64,000 nucleotides of DNA from Amycolatopsis sp. DSM 110486. Its GTDB lineage: Bacteria > Actinomycetota > Actinomycetes > Mycobacteriales > Pseudonocardiaceae. The stretch covers positions 7,061,001-7,125,000 of the forward strand of contig NZ_CP080519.1 of NCBI RefSeq assembly GCF_019468465.1. Reading direction: 5' to 3'. Position 1 is the first letter of the stretch; each line of letters opens with the position of its first letter. A program made the position numbers and the translations under genes. The notes under the pieces were generated by a model. The model saw only the letters and a program-made list of their open reading frames with translations. It had not been told where the DNA came from and made no database searches. This document shows, one piece after another, positions 14,890 to 24,600 of the stretch.

Positions 14890-15678
14890 TCAGCTCATCC
14901 GGTGTTCGGCGAGGATGCCGGCGAAGATGCGGTCGGCATCGGGGCGGTAGTTCTCGTGCAGGGTGCGGAACAGTTCGTGGCAGCGCGTGGCCGGCCAGTC
15001 GCCCGGCAGGTGCTCGGCGGGCAGGTGCGGGGTCTCGCGCAGCAGCTGGCGCCACGCCGACGCCAGGATCAGGTCACGGCCGAGGTCGTCGAGAGCCTCG
15101 GGTACGGGGTCGGGCACGTCCCAGGACCGCAGGAACCGGTCGTAGCGCGCGGCCAGCTCGTCGAGGTGCCACGTGCGGGAGATCATCCCCTGCACGTCGT
15201 CGAACTTCGGGTACGCAGTGAACACCTCGACGTGCTTCTCGACGCCCGCGCCGGGCAGCTGCGCGAGGATCGCCGACACGTCGCGCTCGCCCGGCGCGAG
15301 CCACACGCCGTCGCGCAGCAGCCCGAAGCTCTCCCACGCGAGGCTCCGCCGCAGCAGGTGGCGTTCCTTGCGGTGCGTCTCCGGCAGCGAGAAGCACAGG
15401 ACCGTCCACGCGCCGGGCGGTTGCGGCCCCTCGCCTGTGTCGTGGAACGTCCGCTGCTGCTGCACGCGCACCACCCGCAGCCCGACCTCCGACGCGCGGA
15501 AGTACGCCGCGCGGCCCTGGCGCGAGCGGTCCAGCAGCCCGCGCTCGGTCATCCGCGACAGGGTGAGCCGCGTGGCGTGCGCGGACACGCCGATCCGCGC
15601 GAGTACCTCGATGTACCCGGCGGTCGCGATCTCGGGGTTCGCCTCGAGGCAGTAGCGGCCGAGCATCGTCATCAGCAC
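14890..15678 (-). CDS. PaaX-family transcriptional regulator
   Basis: A 262-residue regulator. An N-terminal GntR-like winged helix (LTLSRMTERGLLDRSRQG) is followed by the PaaX central and C-terminal domains (PGAWTVLCFSLPE, RDGVWLAPG, and RFLRSW). PaaX represses aromatic-acid degradation and responds to a CoA-ester in well-studied hosts. The start is GTG 15678; the frame stays open upstream but the preceding gene ends at 15729. Its place between mmgE and the amidohydrolase suggests that it controls this catabolic run and senses an intermediate, possibly a CoA ester (inference). Confidence 0.85.
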   Translation of the reverse strand: MLMTMLGRYCLEANPEIATAGYIEVLARIGVSAHATRLTLSRMTERGLLDRSRQGRAAYFRASEVGLRVVRVQQQRTFHDTGEGPQPPGAWTVLCFSLPETHRKERHLLRRSLAWESFGLLRDGVWLAPGERDVSAILAQLPGAGVEKHVEVFTAYPKFDDVQGMISRTWHLDELAARYDRFLRSWDVPDPVPEALDDLGRDLILASAWRQLLRETPHLPAEHLPGDWPATRCHELFRTLHENYRPDADRIFAGILAEHRMS

Positions 15679-15728
15679 CGTCTGTGGCGTCGGCGCGCGG
15701 CTCAGGTCGGGTGCGGGTCGGTCGGTGG

Positions 15729-17090
15729 TCAGGACGAACCCCCTGTTCTCACGCCCGCCGCGGCGTTCTCCGGTGACCTGTCGAACGTACCCCCGAGTAA
15801 CGGCAGCACGTGCTCGCGCAGCACCGACACGGTCGAGGGATCCGGGCCCAGCAACGACTCCGCGACCATCCGGGCCCGCGCCGGGCCCAGCTCGCGCTCG
15901 GCCAGCGTGACGAATTTGCCCACGATCTCGTTGTCCGGCAACGGGTTCCCCGGGTCACCCCGCGCGTCGAGCCGATCCGCGTGGACCTCACCCGACGCGG
16001 TGGTGATCTCAACCCGCGCGCCCCACTTGGTGGGATACGCGGCCGTGAGGTCGTCGGCCGACCCGACCTCGACGACCCGCGCCAGCTCCAGCACGGCCTC
16101 GTCGCGCAGCGCGCCGTCCTCGAAGTCCCACGGCGTGCAGTGCCCCCGCAGCGCTGAGATGGCCAGCACGAACTGGGCACTGCCCAACGCGCTCAACGCC
16201 GACCCGAACGGCGGCGGCCGATCGACGATCCCGGCCAGCTGCGCCGGCAACAGGCACCTCAGCCGCCGCACCGACGAGCGGGACCAGCCGCCCCCAGGAC
16301 GCAACGACAGCACGGCGTCGATCGCGCCCTGCAGGTGTTTCGCCCCCGCGTGCGGCTTCAGGCTCGTCTCCGGCAGCAGAAACGGCTCCGGCAACGCGGC
16401 GTCCGAACGCCGCAGCGGCGAACGCGGGTCGTCGAGGATGTCGAGCGGGCCCGTCCAGCCGGAGTCGGCCGCGAGGAACGCGGTGACCGCGCGCTCCGCC
16501 GCGAACCCGGCCAGAAGGTACTTGCCGTCCGCCCGGTCCGTCGCGCCCGCGATCGACCCGCCCGCGTGCTGCGCGGCCAGCGCGATCGCCGACGCGGTGA
16601 CGGCGAGCGGCCGGTCGAGGAGCACCGAAGCCGCGGCCGCACCGCCGAGCGGGGCCAGCAGAGCCGTCGGCCACCACCCGCGCCGGATCAGCCCTTCGCC
16701 CCCGATCGCGGACGCCGCGCCCAGCGCCACCTCGTAGCCGGCCAGGAACGCCCGCTCGTAGTCGTCGAAAGAAGCATCGGCAGGCAACACGGCCAGCGTC
16801 GCCGGCAACACCACGCACCCCGGGCACAGCACCGAACCGCGGTGGATGTCACCCGCTTCCCAGCCGTGGGCGTACACCCCGCCGAGGAACGCGGTCCGCC
16901 GCGCGGCGCCGTACTCCGCGGACAGGGTGTGCGCGAGCCCGGCCACCGAGCCGGCGAGCGTGGTGTGGCCGGCGATGAGGGCACCGACGGCGTCGGTCAG
17001 GTGGGCTCGCACGGCGGCCCGGACCGCGGGCGGCACCGGCCGGGAACCGACCGAGTGCGCCCGCGCGGCGAGCTCATCGACGAGCGACAT
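15729..17090 (-). CDS. MmgE/PrpD-family protein
   Basis: A 453-residue member of the MmgE/PrpD family, whose known members include 2-methylcitrate dehydratase, cis-aconitate decarboxylase and itaconate-related enzymes. The N-terminal segment LTDAVGALIAG, the GGVYAHGWEAGDIHRG stretch with its active-site-like residues, and AYPTKWGARVEI are family features. The ATG at 17090 overlaps hyuB by 17 bp, implying coupled translation. With two aconitase-like pairs in the same island it points to (de)hydration or decarboxylation of a tricarboxylate-like intermediate. Substrate unknown. Confidence 0.8.
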   Translation of the reverse strand: MSLVDELAARAHSVGSRPVPPAVRAAVRAHLTDAVGALIAGHTTLAGSVAGLAHTLSAEYGAARRTAFLGGVYAHGWEAGDIHRGSVLCPGCVVLPATLAVLPADASFDDYERAFLAGYEVALGAASAIGGEGLIRRGWWPTALLAPLGGAAAASVLLDRPLAVTASAIALAAQHAGGSIAGATDRADGKYLLAGFAAERAVTAFLAADSGWTGPLDILDDPRSPLRRSDAALPEPFLLPETSLKPHAGAKHLQGAIDAVLSLRPGGGWSRSSVRRLRCLLPAQLAGIVDRPPPFGSALSALGSAQFVLAISALRGHCTPWDFEDGALRDEAVLELARVVEVGSADDLTAAYPTKWGARVEITTASGEVHADRLDARGDPGNPLPDNEIVGKFVTLAERELGPARARMVAESLLGPDPSTVSVLREHVLPLLGGTFDRSPENAAAGVRTGGSS

Positions 17091-18822
17091 CTGCCTGCGT
17101 GGCCCGGAGCCGGCCGGTCGACGGCTCGTCCACCCGCCCGTCGGCCGTGAGCACGACGCCGTACAGCTCACGCGCGGCCTCGGCCGTCACGAAGCCGTCA
17201 CGCACATCCTCCGCGACGTCCGCGGCCGGCCGCTCCGACGGCGAACCCCAGCCCCCGCCGCCCGCGGTGCGGAAGGTGACCTTCGACCCCGCCTGCAACG
17301 CCAGCCCGGTGTGCTTCTTCACGTGCTCCGGCTGCCCGCCCGGCTGCGTGACGATCGTGTCGTTGACCGCGCCCGCCTGACCGCCGCGCAGGCCCCACGG
17401 CGGGCAGGTCGTGCGCTCGTTGGCGATGTTGGTGAACATCGCCTGCTGCGGCTCCACGTCGATCTCCAGGCCCAGCCCGCCGCGGTGGCGACCCGCGCCA
17501 CCGCTGTCGGCGCGCAGCTCGTGACGCGTGAACACCAAGGGGTAACGCGCTTCCTGGATCTCGATGGGGATGTTGCGCACGTCGCCCTGGCACACCGACA
17601 CGCACGCGCTCGGGCCGTCGCCGACGGGACGCCCGCCCCAGCCGCCGCCGTTGATGTTGAGGCACACGAACCGCGAGCCGGTCTTCTCGTCGATGCCGTG
17701 GAAGGTGAAGCCGGACATGTCGCCCTTGTGCGCGGCCGGCACCTGGTCGGGCAACGCGTCGGCCAGCGCGCGGATGATCGTGTCGACCACCGTCGGCAGC
17801 GAAATGCTCCACTGGCCCAGCGCGGCCGGGGACTTGGCGTTGAGCAGTTTCCCTTCCGGCAGCACCACGTGCAGGTTGCGGAAGGACCCTTCGTCGACCG
17901 GGTGGGTCGGCAGGGTCAACATCTTGAACGCCACGCGCGCGGCCGCGACGCCGCCCGACTTGCCGGAGTTGAGCGGGCCCTTGACCTGCTCGTTGATGTC
18001 GGAGAAGTCGATCGTGAGCTCTTCGCCCTTCACGATCACCTTGAGGTCGAGCGTGATGCGCTTGTCGAGGTCCTGGCCGTCGTTGTCCATCCACGCGGAC
18101 GCCGTGTACTCGCCGTCGGCCATCTGCGCGACCGCGTGGCGCGACAGGCGTTCCGACTGGTCGCGCATCTCGGTGATGCAGGCCATCACCGTGTCGAGGC
18201 CGTAGCGCTCGGCGAGCTCGGCGATACGACGCTCGCCGAGACGGCAGGCCGCGATGGCCGCGCGCAGGTCACCCAGCGACGATTCGGGGATGCGGATGTT
18301 GTCCTTGAGGATCTGCATCACGTCGGCGTCCCACTCGCCGGCCTTCATCACCTTGATCGAGCGCAGCTGCAGGCCCTCGGAGTAGATGTCGGTGGTGGCG
18401 GTGGAGCCGAATCCGATGCGCGAGCCGCCGATGTCGACCCAGTGGGCGCGCACCGCGGGGAACGCCACCACCTTGCCGTCGACGAAGATCGGCGTGTAGA
18501 CCACGACGTTGTTGAGGTGCTGGCCCGCGACGTACGGGTAGTTCATCACCAGCGCGTCGCCGGGTTCGAAGCCCTCGAGGCCGTGGCGCTCGATGCCGTC
18601 GGCCACGGAGACGCCGAGGTCGGCCAGGAAGATCGGCAGGCCGCCGAGGTTCTGGGCGATCAGCTCGCCCTCGGTGTCCACCAGGCCCACGCAGTAGTCC
18701 TGGACCTCGAAGATCATCGGGTTGTAGGCGGCGCGGCGCAGCGCGGTGGCCATCTCGTCGGAGTACGCCACGAGCGCGCAGCGGACCACTTCGAGCGTGA
18801 CGGGGTCGATGGTGTTCCTCAT
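17074..18822 (-). CDS. hyuB: hydantoinase/oxoprolinase subunit B
   Basis: A 582-residue HyuB-type subunit. The N-terminal segment IDPVTLEVVRCALVAYSDEM and the metal-binding region DALVMNYPYVAGQHLNN are characteristic. The Gly-rich LRADSGGAGRHRGGLG segment comes in the second half. HyuA/HyuB pairs open cyclic amides (N-methylhydantoin, 5-oxoproline) with ATP, and related pairs carboxylate ketones. The ATG at 18822 overlaps the stop of hyuA by 4 bp. The C-terminus is slightly short and lacks an obvious extra domain. Which reaction applies cannot be read from the sequence. Confidence 0.87.
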   Translation of the reverse strand: MRNTIDPVTLEVVRCALVAYSDEMATALRRAAYNPMIFEVQDYCVGLVDTEGELIAQNLGGLPIFLADLGVSVADGIERHGLEGFEPGDALVMNYPYVAGQHLNNVVVYTPIFVDGKVVAFPAVRAHWVDIGGSRIGFGSTATTDIYSEGLQLRSIKVMKAGEWDADVMQILKDNIRIPESSLGDLRAAIAACRLGERRIAELAERYGLDTVMACITEMRDQSERLSRHAVAQMADGEYTASAWMDNDGQDLDKRITLDLKVIVKGEELTIDFSDINEQVKGPLNSGKSGGVAAARVAFKMLTLPTHPVDEGSFRNLHVVLPEGKLLNAKSPAALGQWSISLPTVVDTIIRALADALPDQVPAAHKGDMSGFTFHGIDEKTGSRFVCLNINGGGWGGRPVGDGPSACVSVCQGDVRNIPIEIQEARYPLVFTRHELRADSGGAGRHRGGLGLEIDVEPQQAMFTNIANERTTCPPWGLRGGQAGAVNDTIVTQPGGQPEHVKKHTGLALQAGSKVTFRTAGGGGWGSPSERPAADVAEDVRDGFVTAEAARELYGVVLTADGRVDEPSTGRLRATQADVARR

Positions 18823-20882
18823 GCGGGGCTCCCCACGGAGACGACGAGCGAAAGGTCGGGCGCGACGGTGAGCACGTCGCCGGCGTAGAACACGACCGAG
18901 GACGTGGCTTCCTGCACCACGGCGGGACCGGTGATCCGGTGGCCGGGCCGCAGCGCCTCGCGGTCGTAGACGGGACAGGACACGGGTTCCGGGCCGCCGC
19001 CGTGCAGCACCACGGGCCGGTGCTCGACCGGCTCCGGCTCGCCCGAGGCGGTTTCGACCTCGGCCGCGTTGCCCGCGGTCGTTTCGAGCGGTAGCGAGAT
19101 CACCGTGCGGACACCGACGGCCTCCACCGTCTCGTCCGACGCGTGGTGGCCGTAGAGCCGGTTGTGCATCTCGTCGTACAGCGCACGCACGGCCGCGTGG
19201 TTCGAAGTGGACAGTCCCTCTTCGGGCACCGGCACGGGAATCGTGAACTCCTGGCCCTGGTAGCGCAGTTCGAGGAAGTGCTGCAGCACGGGCGCGGTCG
19301 CCGGCTCGCCGACGTCGGCCCGCAGCCGCGCCCACGCCTCGGCGCCCAGCGCCTTGAGCGTGATCGCGTACTGCTCCACTGTGGACGATTCGAACTTCGC
19401 CAGGTGCGTGCGCGTGAGGTCGTGGCGCACCTCGGAGTAGAGCATGCCCTTGGCCGAGAACTGCCCGGGCAGCACGGGAACCACGACCGTGCCGATGGTG
19501 AGTTCACGCGCGATGGACACCGCGTGCAGCGGGCCCGCGCCGCCGGTCGCCACGAGCGCGAACGTGCGCGGGTCTTCGCCCTTCTCCACCGAAACCGCGC
19601 GCACGGCCAGCGACATCTGCGCGTCGGCGATGGTCACGATCCCGCGCGCGGCGGCCAGCAGGTCGAGGCCCAGCGGTTCGGCGACGTGCTTCGTGATCGC
19701 GGCTTCGGCGGCCGCGCGGTCCAGCGGCATCTCGCCGCCTAGGAACCGGCTCGCGCCGAGGCGGCCGAGCACGAGGTTCGCGTCGGTCACCGTCGGGCGG
19801 TCGCCGCCGCGGCCGTAACACGCGGGGCCGGGTGCCGCACCGGCGCTGACGGGGCCGACCTTGAGCGCGCCCGCGGGGTCGACCCACGCGATGCTGCCGC
19901 CGCCGGAGCCGACCTCGACGATGTTGACCACGGGCAGCGCCATCGGGTGCCCGGTCGCGTAACCGCCGATGAAGTAGCCCGGGCTGATGTCGACCTGGCC
20001 GTCCTTGACCAGGCTGGTCTTGGCCGTGGTGCCGCCCATGTCGAACGAGATCAGCCGCGGCAGGTCGAGGCCCGCGGCGAGCGCCGACGCCCCGATCACC
20101 CCGGCGACCGGACCCGACTCCATCATCCGCACCGGGCTCTGCCGCGCCGTCTCGACGGACATGATGCCGCCGTTGGACTGCATGATCAGCAGCCGGCCGC
20201 GGAAGCCCCGGGCCTCCAGCCGCGTGGTCAGCGAGTCGAGGTAGCGCGACACGACCGGGCCGACGTAGGAGTTGAGCACCGCGGTCGACGTGCGCTCGTA
20301 CTCGCGGTACTCGCGCATGATCTGGTGCGACAGCGTCACGTACGCCTCGGGCCACAGCTCGGTGAACAGCCGGCCCAGCTCGAGCTCGTGCTCCGGGTTG
20401 GCATACGCGTGCAGCAGGCAGACCGCGACGGACTGCACGCCCGAGGACTTCAGCTCGGTGATCAGCTCCCGCGCGGCGGCGACGTCGAGCGGCGTGCGCA
20501 CGCTGCCGTCCACGAGCACGCGCTCGCGCACCTCGCGTCGCAACCGGCGGGGAACCAGCGGGTCGGGCTTGCCGAAGAACAGGTTGTACGGCTCGGAACG
20601 GTTGCCGCGCCCGATCTCGTAGACGTCGCGGAAGCCCTCGGTGGTGATCAGCGCGGTGGCGGCGCCGGCGCGCTGCAGCACGGTGTTGATCGCGATGGTG
20701 GAGCCGTGCAGGAACAGTTCGGTGTCGGGCAGGTGCGCGCCCAGCTTGTCGAGCCCGTCGAGCACGCCTTCCGCGTGGTCGTGCGGGGTGGTCAGGGTCT
20801 TGGCGGTGCTGAAGACGCCGTGCTCGTCCACGGCGGTCAGGTCGGTGAACGTCCCGCCGATGTCGGCGGCGATCTGCTTCAC
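18819..20882 (-). CDS. hyuA: hydantoinase/oxoprolinase subunit A
   Basis: A 687-residue ATP-using subunit with the actin/acetokinase-like fold: the phosphate-1 motif ADIGGTFTD is at residues 6-14, and a second nucleotide motif FDMGGTTAKTS comes in the middle. A conserved GPVSAGAAPGPACYGRGG stretch and a C-terminal beta domain complete it. It should phosphorylate the substrate amide for ring opening by HyuB. The gene precedes hyuB and follows the importer genes by 25 bp, suggesting that the imported compound is its substrate. Acetone- or acetophenone-carboxylase-like activity is an alternative. Confidence 0.88.
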   Translation of the reverse strand: MKQIAADIGGTFTDLTAVDEHGVFSTAKTLTTPHDHAEGVLDGLDKLGAHLPDTELFLHGSTIAINTVLQRAGAATALITTEGFRDVYEIGRGNRSEPYNLFFGKPDPLVPRRLRREVRERVLVDGSVRTPLDVAAARELITELKSSGVQSVAVCLLHAYANPEHELELGRLFTELWPEAYVTLSHQIMREYREYERTSTAVLNSYVGPVVSRYLDSLTTRLEARGFRGRLLIMQSNGGIMSVETARQSPVRMMESGPVAGVIGASALAAGLDLPRLISFDMGGTTAKTSLVKDGQVDISPGYFIGGYATGHPMALPVVNIVEVGSGGGSIAWVDPAGALKVGPVSAGAAPGPACYGRGGDRPTVTDANLVLGRLGASRFLGGEMPLDRAAAEAAITKHVAEPLGLDLLAAARGIVTIADAQMSLAVRAVSVEKGEDPRTFALVATGGAGPLHAVSIARELTIGTVVVPVLPGQFSAKGMLYSEVRHDLTRTHLAKFESSTVEQYAITLKALGAEAWARLRADVGEPATAPVLQHFLELRYQGQEFTIPVPVPEEGLSTSNHAAVRALYDEMHNRLYGHHASDETVEAVGVRTVISLPLETTAGNAAEVETASGEPEPVEHRPVVLHGGGPEPVSCPVYDREALRPGHRITGPAVVQEATSSVVFYAGDVLTVAPDLSLVVSVGSPA

Positions 20883-20907
20883 GAGGTACCTCTTTCCTGG
20901 AAAGCGG

Positions 20908-21720
20908 TCAGGGGAGTTCGGTGCGCCAGGAGTCGGCGAGGGATTCGAGCTTGCGGGCGCCCACGTTGAGCAGGACGCCGACCACGATCACCACGAACAC
21001 CGAGGCGAGCACGTCCGTGGTGCCGAGGTGACCGGCGAAGAAGCTGATGTTGTAGCCGATCCCGCCGTCGCCCGCGAAGAACTCGCCCACGACCACGCCG
21101 ACGAGCCCGCGGCCCACGCCCAGGCGCAGCCCGGCCATCACCGTCGGCACCGACGCGGGCAGGATCACCTTGCGCAGCAACGCGGTCTCACCCGCGCCGA
21201 ACGACACCGCGGTGCGGATCAACTTCGGGTCGACGTTGCGCACGCCCTGGGCGGAGTTGACGATCACGGGGATCACCGACATCAGGAACGTGATGGCGAC
21301 GACCGTCGGGCTGCCGAGGCCGAACATGAGCACCAGCAAGGGGAACAACGCGATGATCGGCGCCGAGTAGAGCAGCCACACGTACGGTTCGACCACGTAG
21401 TCGACGTAGCGGTAGCGGCCCATCAGCAGTCCCACGGCGACGCCGACAACGCCGGCCATCCCGAAGCCGATCACCAGCTCCAGCGCGCTCGTGCCGATGC
21501 TGCGCAGCAGCAGCCCCGAGCCGATCTGGTTGCCGAGCGAGCCCGCGATGAGCACGGGGGAGGACGTCAGGAACGGGTTCACGAGGCCGGCCCACACGGC
21601 GATCTGCCACAGGATGGCGACCAGCACGAGGAAACCGCCGCCGAGCACGATCGGCATGGCCTTCTCCGGCACCCGCCGCCGCTTGGGGGGACGCACAGTG
21701 GTACTGACAGTGGTGGTCAT
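20908..21720 (-). CDS. ABC importer permease 2 (SsuC/TauC type)
   Basis: A 270-residue membrane permease of the BPD_transp_1 family with about six hydrophobic segments. The EAA loop motif, which contacts the ATPase, lies around SFGAGETALLRKVILPASVP. It is close to the neighbouring permease but clearly distinct, so the importer probably uses a heterodimer, whereas sulfonate and taurine systems usually have one permease gene. The start ATG 21720 is 4 bp downstream of the previous stop. It is part of the SBP-ATPase-permease-permease run. Confidence 0.88.
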   Translation of the reverse strand: MTTTVSTTVRPPKRRRVPEKAMPIVLGGGFLVLVAILWQIAVWAGLVNPFLTSSPVLIAGSLGNQIGSGLLLRSIGTSALELVIGFGMAGVVGVAVGLLMGRYRYVDYVVEPYVWLLYSAPIIALFPLLVLMFGLGSPTVVAITFLMSVIPVIVNSAQGVRNVDPKLIRTAVSFGAGETALLRKVILPASVPTVMAGLRLGVGRGLVGVVVGEFFAGDGGIGYNISFFAGHLGTTDVLASVFVVIVVGVLLNVGARKLESLADSWRTELP

Positions 21721-21724
21721 CGGT

Positions 21725-22552
21725 TCACCTCTCCCACGACGTGGCGGCGGTGCCGAGCACGCGCAGCAGCGCGGTCACGATGTACCCGAAGATCCCGACC
21801 ACGAGGGTCAGGAACAGCAGCGGGGCGACGTCGAAATTCTGGCCGTACGTGGAGATCAGCTGTCCCACGCCGTCCGTGCCGCCGTACAGCTCGGCCACGA
21901 TCACGGCGATCACGCCGCGCCCGGCGCCGAGGCGCAGCCCGGCCATGATCGTCGGCAGCGCGCTCGGGAACAGGATCTTGCCGAACATCGCGCCGCCGCC
22001 CGCGCAGAACGCCCTCGCGGCCTGCACGAGCTTCGGGTCCGTCTCGCGGATGCCGGCCATGGCGTTCACCGCGATCGTGATCACGGCTTCGATGAAGACC
22101 ATCGCGATCTTCGACGCCTCGCCGATGCCCAGCGCGAGCACCACCAGCGGCAGCAGCGCGAGCGACGGCGTCACGTAGAGGGCGACCAGCGCCGGCTCCA
22201 GCGTCTGGCGGATCCGCAGCTTCCAGCCCATCAGCATGCCCACCGGCACGCCGACCACGACGGCGAGCAGGAAGCCCGTGAAGAACTCGACAAGCGTCGT
22301 CTGCGCGTTCTCCCACAGCTCGCCCGAGCTCAGCAGGTCGCCGCCGGCCTGGACGATCGCCACCGGCGTGCTGGTGAACTCCACGTCGACCAGGCCGGTC
22401 GAGGCGGCCAGCTGCCACAGCGCGAGAACCACGACGACGCTGCCGAGCACGAACCGCGCCCGCACCGGCGGCAGCCAGCGCAGGCCCACCGCGCGGCTCG
22501 GCGGCGCCGCGGCCACCGGGCGCGGCGGCCGCGTGCGCAAGCCCTGCGTCAT
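21725..22552 (-). CDS. ABC importer permease 1 (SsuC/TauC type)
   Basis: A 275-residue BPD_transp_1 permease with a longer, Pro/Arg-rich cytoplasmic N-terminus and about six membrane segments. The EAA-type loop is around ARAFCAGGGAMFGKILFPSALP. Its ATG at 22552 overlaps the ATPase stop by 4 bp, so the two are translationally coupled. It pairs with the following permease. Nitrate/sulfonate/taurine-type systems and NMT1-type pyrimidine importers are the closest families; the substrate is unknown. Confidence 0.88.
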   Translation of the reverse strand: MTQGLRTRPPRPVAAAPPSRAVGLRWLPPVRARFVLGSVVVVLALWQLAASTGLVDVEFTSTPVAIVQAGGDLLSSGELWENAQTTLVEFFTGFLLAVVVGVPVGMLMGWKLRIRQTLEPALVALYVTPSLALLPLVVLALGIGEASKIAMVFIEAVITIAVNAMAGIRETDPKLVQAARAFCAGGGAMFGKILFPSALPTIMAGLRLGAGRGVIAVIVAELYGGTDGVGQLISTYGQNFDVAPLLFLTLVVGIFGYIVTALLRVLGTAATSWER

Positions 22553-23328
22553 GACGGCACCGCCGCCTTGGCCTGCGCACCGAAGAGCAGCTCGGCCAGG
22601 TGCGTGCGGTACTTGCCGAACGCCTCGCTCGCGCGCACCGCGGCGTCGCGCGGACGCGGCAGGTCGATCTCGATCACCTCGACCACGCGGCTCGGGCTGC
22701 CGCCCATCACGAGCACGCGGTCGGCGAGGAACACGGCCTCGTCGATGCCGTGGGTCACGAACAGTACCGTTTTCCGGTCCAGGTCCCAGATCCGCAGCAG
22801 TTCGGTGGCCATCAGCTCGCGTGTCTGCGCGTCGAGCGCGCCGAACGGCTCGTCCATCAGCAGCACCTCGGGGTCGGTGGCCAGCGCGCGGGCGATGCCC
22901 ACGCGCTGGCGCATGCCGCCCGACAGCTGGTGCGGGTGCGCGTCTTCACGCCCGGCCAGGCCGACCAGCTCGATGAAGTGCCGGGCCCGGTCCAGCCGCG
23001 TCGCCTTGTCGACACCCTGCATCTCGAGTCCGAACGCGACGTTCGCGAGGATCGTGCGCCACGGCATCAGCGACGCGTCCTGGAACACCACCCCCCGGTC
23101 GGGGCCGGGCTTGCTGACGACCTTGTCACCGATGCGGATCTCGCCGGCGGACGGGCGCAGCAGGCCGTCGGCGGCCAGCAGCACGCTGCTCTTGCCGCAG
23201 CCGCTGGCGCCCACGATCGTCACGAACTCGCCGTCGCGCACGTGCGCTTCGAACCCGTTCACCGCCACGAACGATTCGCCCTTGCCGGGGTAGGAGATCT
23301 GCAGGCCGTCGAAGGTGATGTCTGCCAT
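22549..23328 (-). CDS. ABC importer ATPase (SsuB/TauB type)
   Basis: A 259-residue ATPase. Walker A is GASGCGKSS, the Q loop lies in VFQDASLMPW, the signature is LSGGMRQRVGIARA, Walker B is EVLLMDEPFGALD, and the switch His is in FVTHGIDEAVFL. These match the nitrate/sulfonate/taurine branch. The ATG at 23328 follows AGGACCC. It powers import with the two permeases downstream and the lipoprotein upstream. Confidence 0.92.
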   Translation of the reverse strand: MADITFDGLQISYPGKGESFVAVNGFEAHVRDGEFVTIVGASGCGKSSVLLAADGLLRPSAGEIRIGDKVVSKPGPDRGVVFQDASLMPWRTILANVAFGLEMQGVDKATRLDRARHFIELVGLAGREDAHPHQLSGGMRQRVGIARALATDPEVLLMDEPFGALDAQTRELMATELLRIWDLDRKTVLFVTHGIDEAVFLADRVLVMGGSPSRVVEVIEIDLPRPRDAAVRASEAFGKYRTHLAELLFGAQAKAAVPS

Positions 23329-23340
23329 CGGGTCCTCCGT

Positions 23341-24330
23341 TCAGCTGGTCTTGGGCAGGAAGCGGGTGTCGAGCCACTGCGAGTCGGGCAGCCGTTTCGC
23401 GAACACCTTGCCCTGCAGGCCCATCTGCCAGAAGTCGTCCATCGCCTTGGCCGAGGGCATGCGGCCGTCGGGGTAGAGCTGATCGATCCACTCGGCCATG
23501 CTGGCCTTCGCGTCGTCGACGCTGATCTTGAGCGCCTTGGCGATCGACTTGGCCGCGGCGTCGGGCTGGTCCTTGGTCATCTGCATCGCCTGCGACAGCG
23601 TGTCGACGAACTTCTTGGCCCGGTCGGGGTTGTCGTCGACGAAGCCGGGCTTGCTCCACGTGACGTGCATCGGGTAGCTGTCGACGAGGTCCTTGAGGTC
23701 CAGGATCTTGTTGTAGCCGGCCTTTTGCGCGTAGACCGTCTGCGGCTCGGTGAAGATGTTGGCCTGCAGCTGGCCCGCCTTCATGGCCGCGAACCGCGCC
23801 GCCGAGGCGCCGCCCTGCACGACCTTGATGTCCTTGTTGGGGTCGAGCCCCGCCTTGGCCGCGGCGAAGCGCGTGAGCAGGTCGGTGGACGAACCGATCG
23901 TGGTCACGCCCCAGTTCTTTCCCTTGCCCTGCGCCACGGTGTGGATCTCGGGCACGGCGTACCAGGCGAACGCCGTCATGTCGAAACCGCCGTAGATGAC
24001 CTTCACGTCCTGGCCGGCTTCCTCGGCCGTGAGCGGCCCGGTGAGCGAGCCGACGGCGACGTCGACGTCACCGGAGAGCACGGCTTTCGCCAGCTCGGCG
24101 TCGCCCTTGAACGTGACGGCCTTGACGGTGAGGCCGTGCTGCTTCCAGAGGTTCTCGTCGTTGGCCAGGTAGACCGACGCGAGGGTGGTGGCCTGCACCG
24201 GCAGGCCGAGGGTGATCGTCTCACCGCCGCCGGAGGAGGCGGCACCACCCGAGCCGCACGCGGTGGCGACGAAGGCGAGAGCGATGGCCGGTAACGCGAA
24301 CCGCGTCCGGCGGAGAGTTTTCCATGGCAC
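23341..24330 (-). CDS. substrate-binding lipoprotein of the SsuA/NMT1 type
   Basis: A 329-residue binding protein. The GTG start at 24330 gives a twin-Arg-rich positive N-terminus (KTLRRTR), a hydrophobic stretch and a lipobox-like VATACGSG; lipidation would be at the Cys near residue 24. A Gly/Ser linker follows. The mature part has the NMT1/SsuA-like periplasmic fold signatures (LGLPVQATTLASVYLAND and GDVDVAVGSLTGP). It delivers ligand to the permease pair. A strong terminator at 24541-24584 separates it from the leuD-like gene, so this block may have its own promoter in 24331-24540. Confidence 0.87.
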   Translation of the reverse strand: MPWKTLRRTRFALPAIALAFVATACGSGGAASSGGGETITLGLPVQATTLASVYLANDENLWKQHGLTVKAVTFKGDAELAKAVLSGDVDVAVGSLTGPLTAEEAGQDVKVIYGGFDMTAFAWYAVPEIHTVAQGKGKNWGVTTIGSSTDLLTRFAAAKAGLDPNKDIKVVQGGASAARFAAMKAGQLQANIFTEPQTVYAQKAGYNKILDLKDLVDSYPMHVTWSKPGFVDDNPDRAKKFVDTLSQAMQMTKDQPDAAAKSIAKALKISVDDAKASMAEWIDQLYPDGRMPSAKAMDDFWQMGLQGKVFAKRLPDSQWLDTRFLPKTS

Positions 24331-24540
24331 GGGGGAGACCTCGATTGTGTCCAGGGGGAGACCGGGACGCGGGGGAACTTTGCCGCCTCGGTCTGGAATC
24401 GGGCGAGGTGTCGACCATGAGAAGCATCGGGAGGTGCACCTCTTTGTGCTCCGGTCAGTGTGACTCTCGATCTCGACGCGCGTCAAGAAGTTGAGAAACA
24501 TCGTTTGGCCCGGGATTTCCCACCGGACCGCGGGCGCGAC

Positions 24541-24584
24541 GAAACCCCCGGCGGACGCGAAGTCCTTGCCCGCCAGGGGGTTTC
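24541..24584 (-). terminator. strong hairpin terminator after the leuCD-like block
   Basis: GAAACCCCC pairs with GGGGGTTTC, and GGCGG with CCGCC, around a 15-nt loop with one bulged base. It lies 17 bp after the end of the last leuD-like gene on the minus strand. The stem ends in GTTTC. It separates the aconitase-like operon from the importer operon. Confidence 0.7.
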
Positions 24585-24600
24585 ACCGTTCACGTCCGTC

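Noticed and set aside
16846..18888. Long plus-strand open frame antisense to mmgE/hyuB
   Set aside because: It shows shadow-type composition and no ribosome site, and the minus-strand genes are clearly real.
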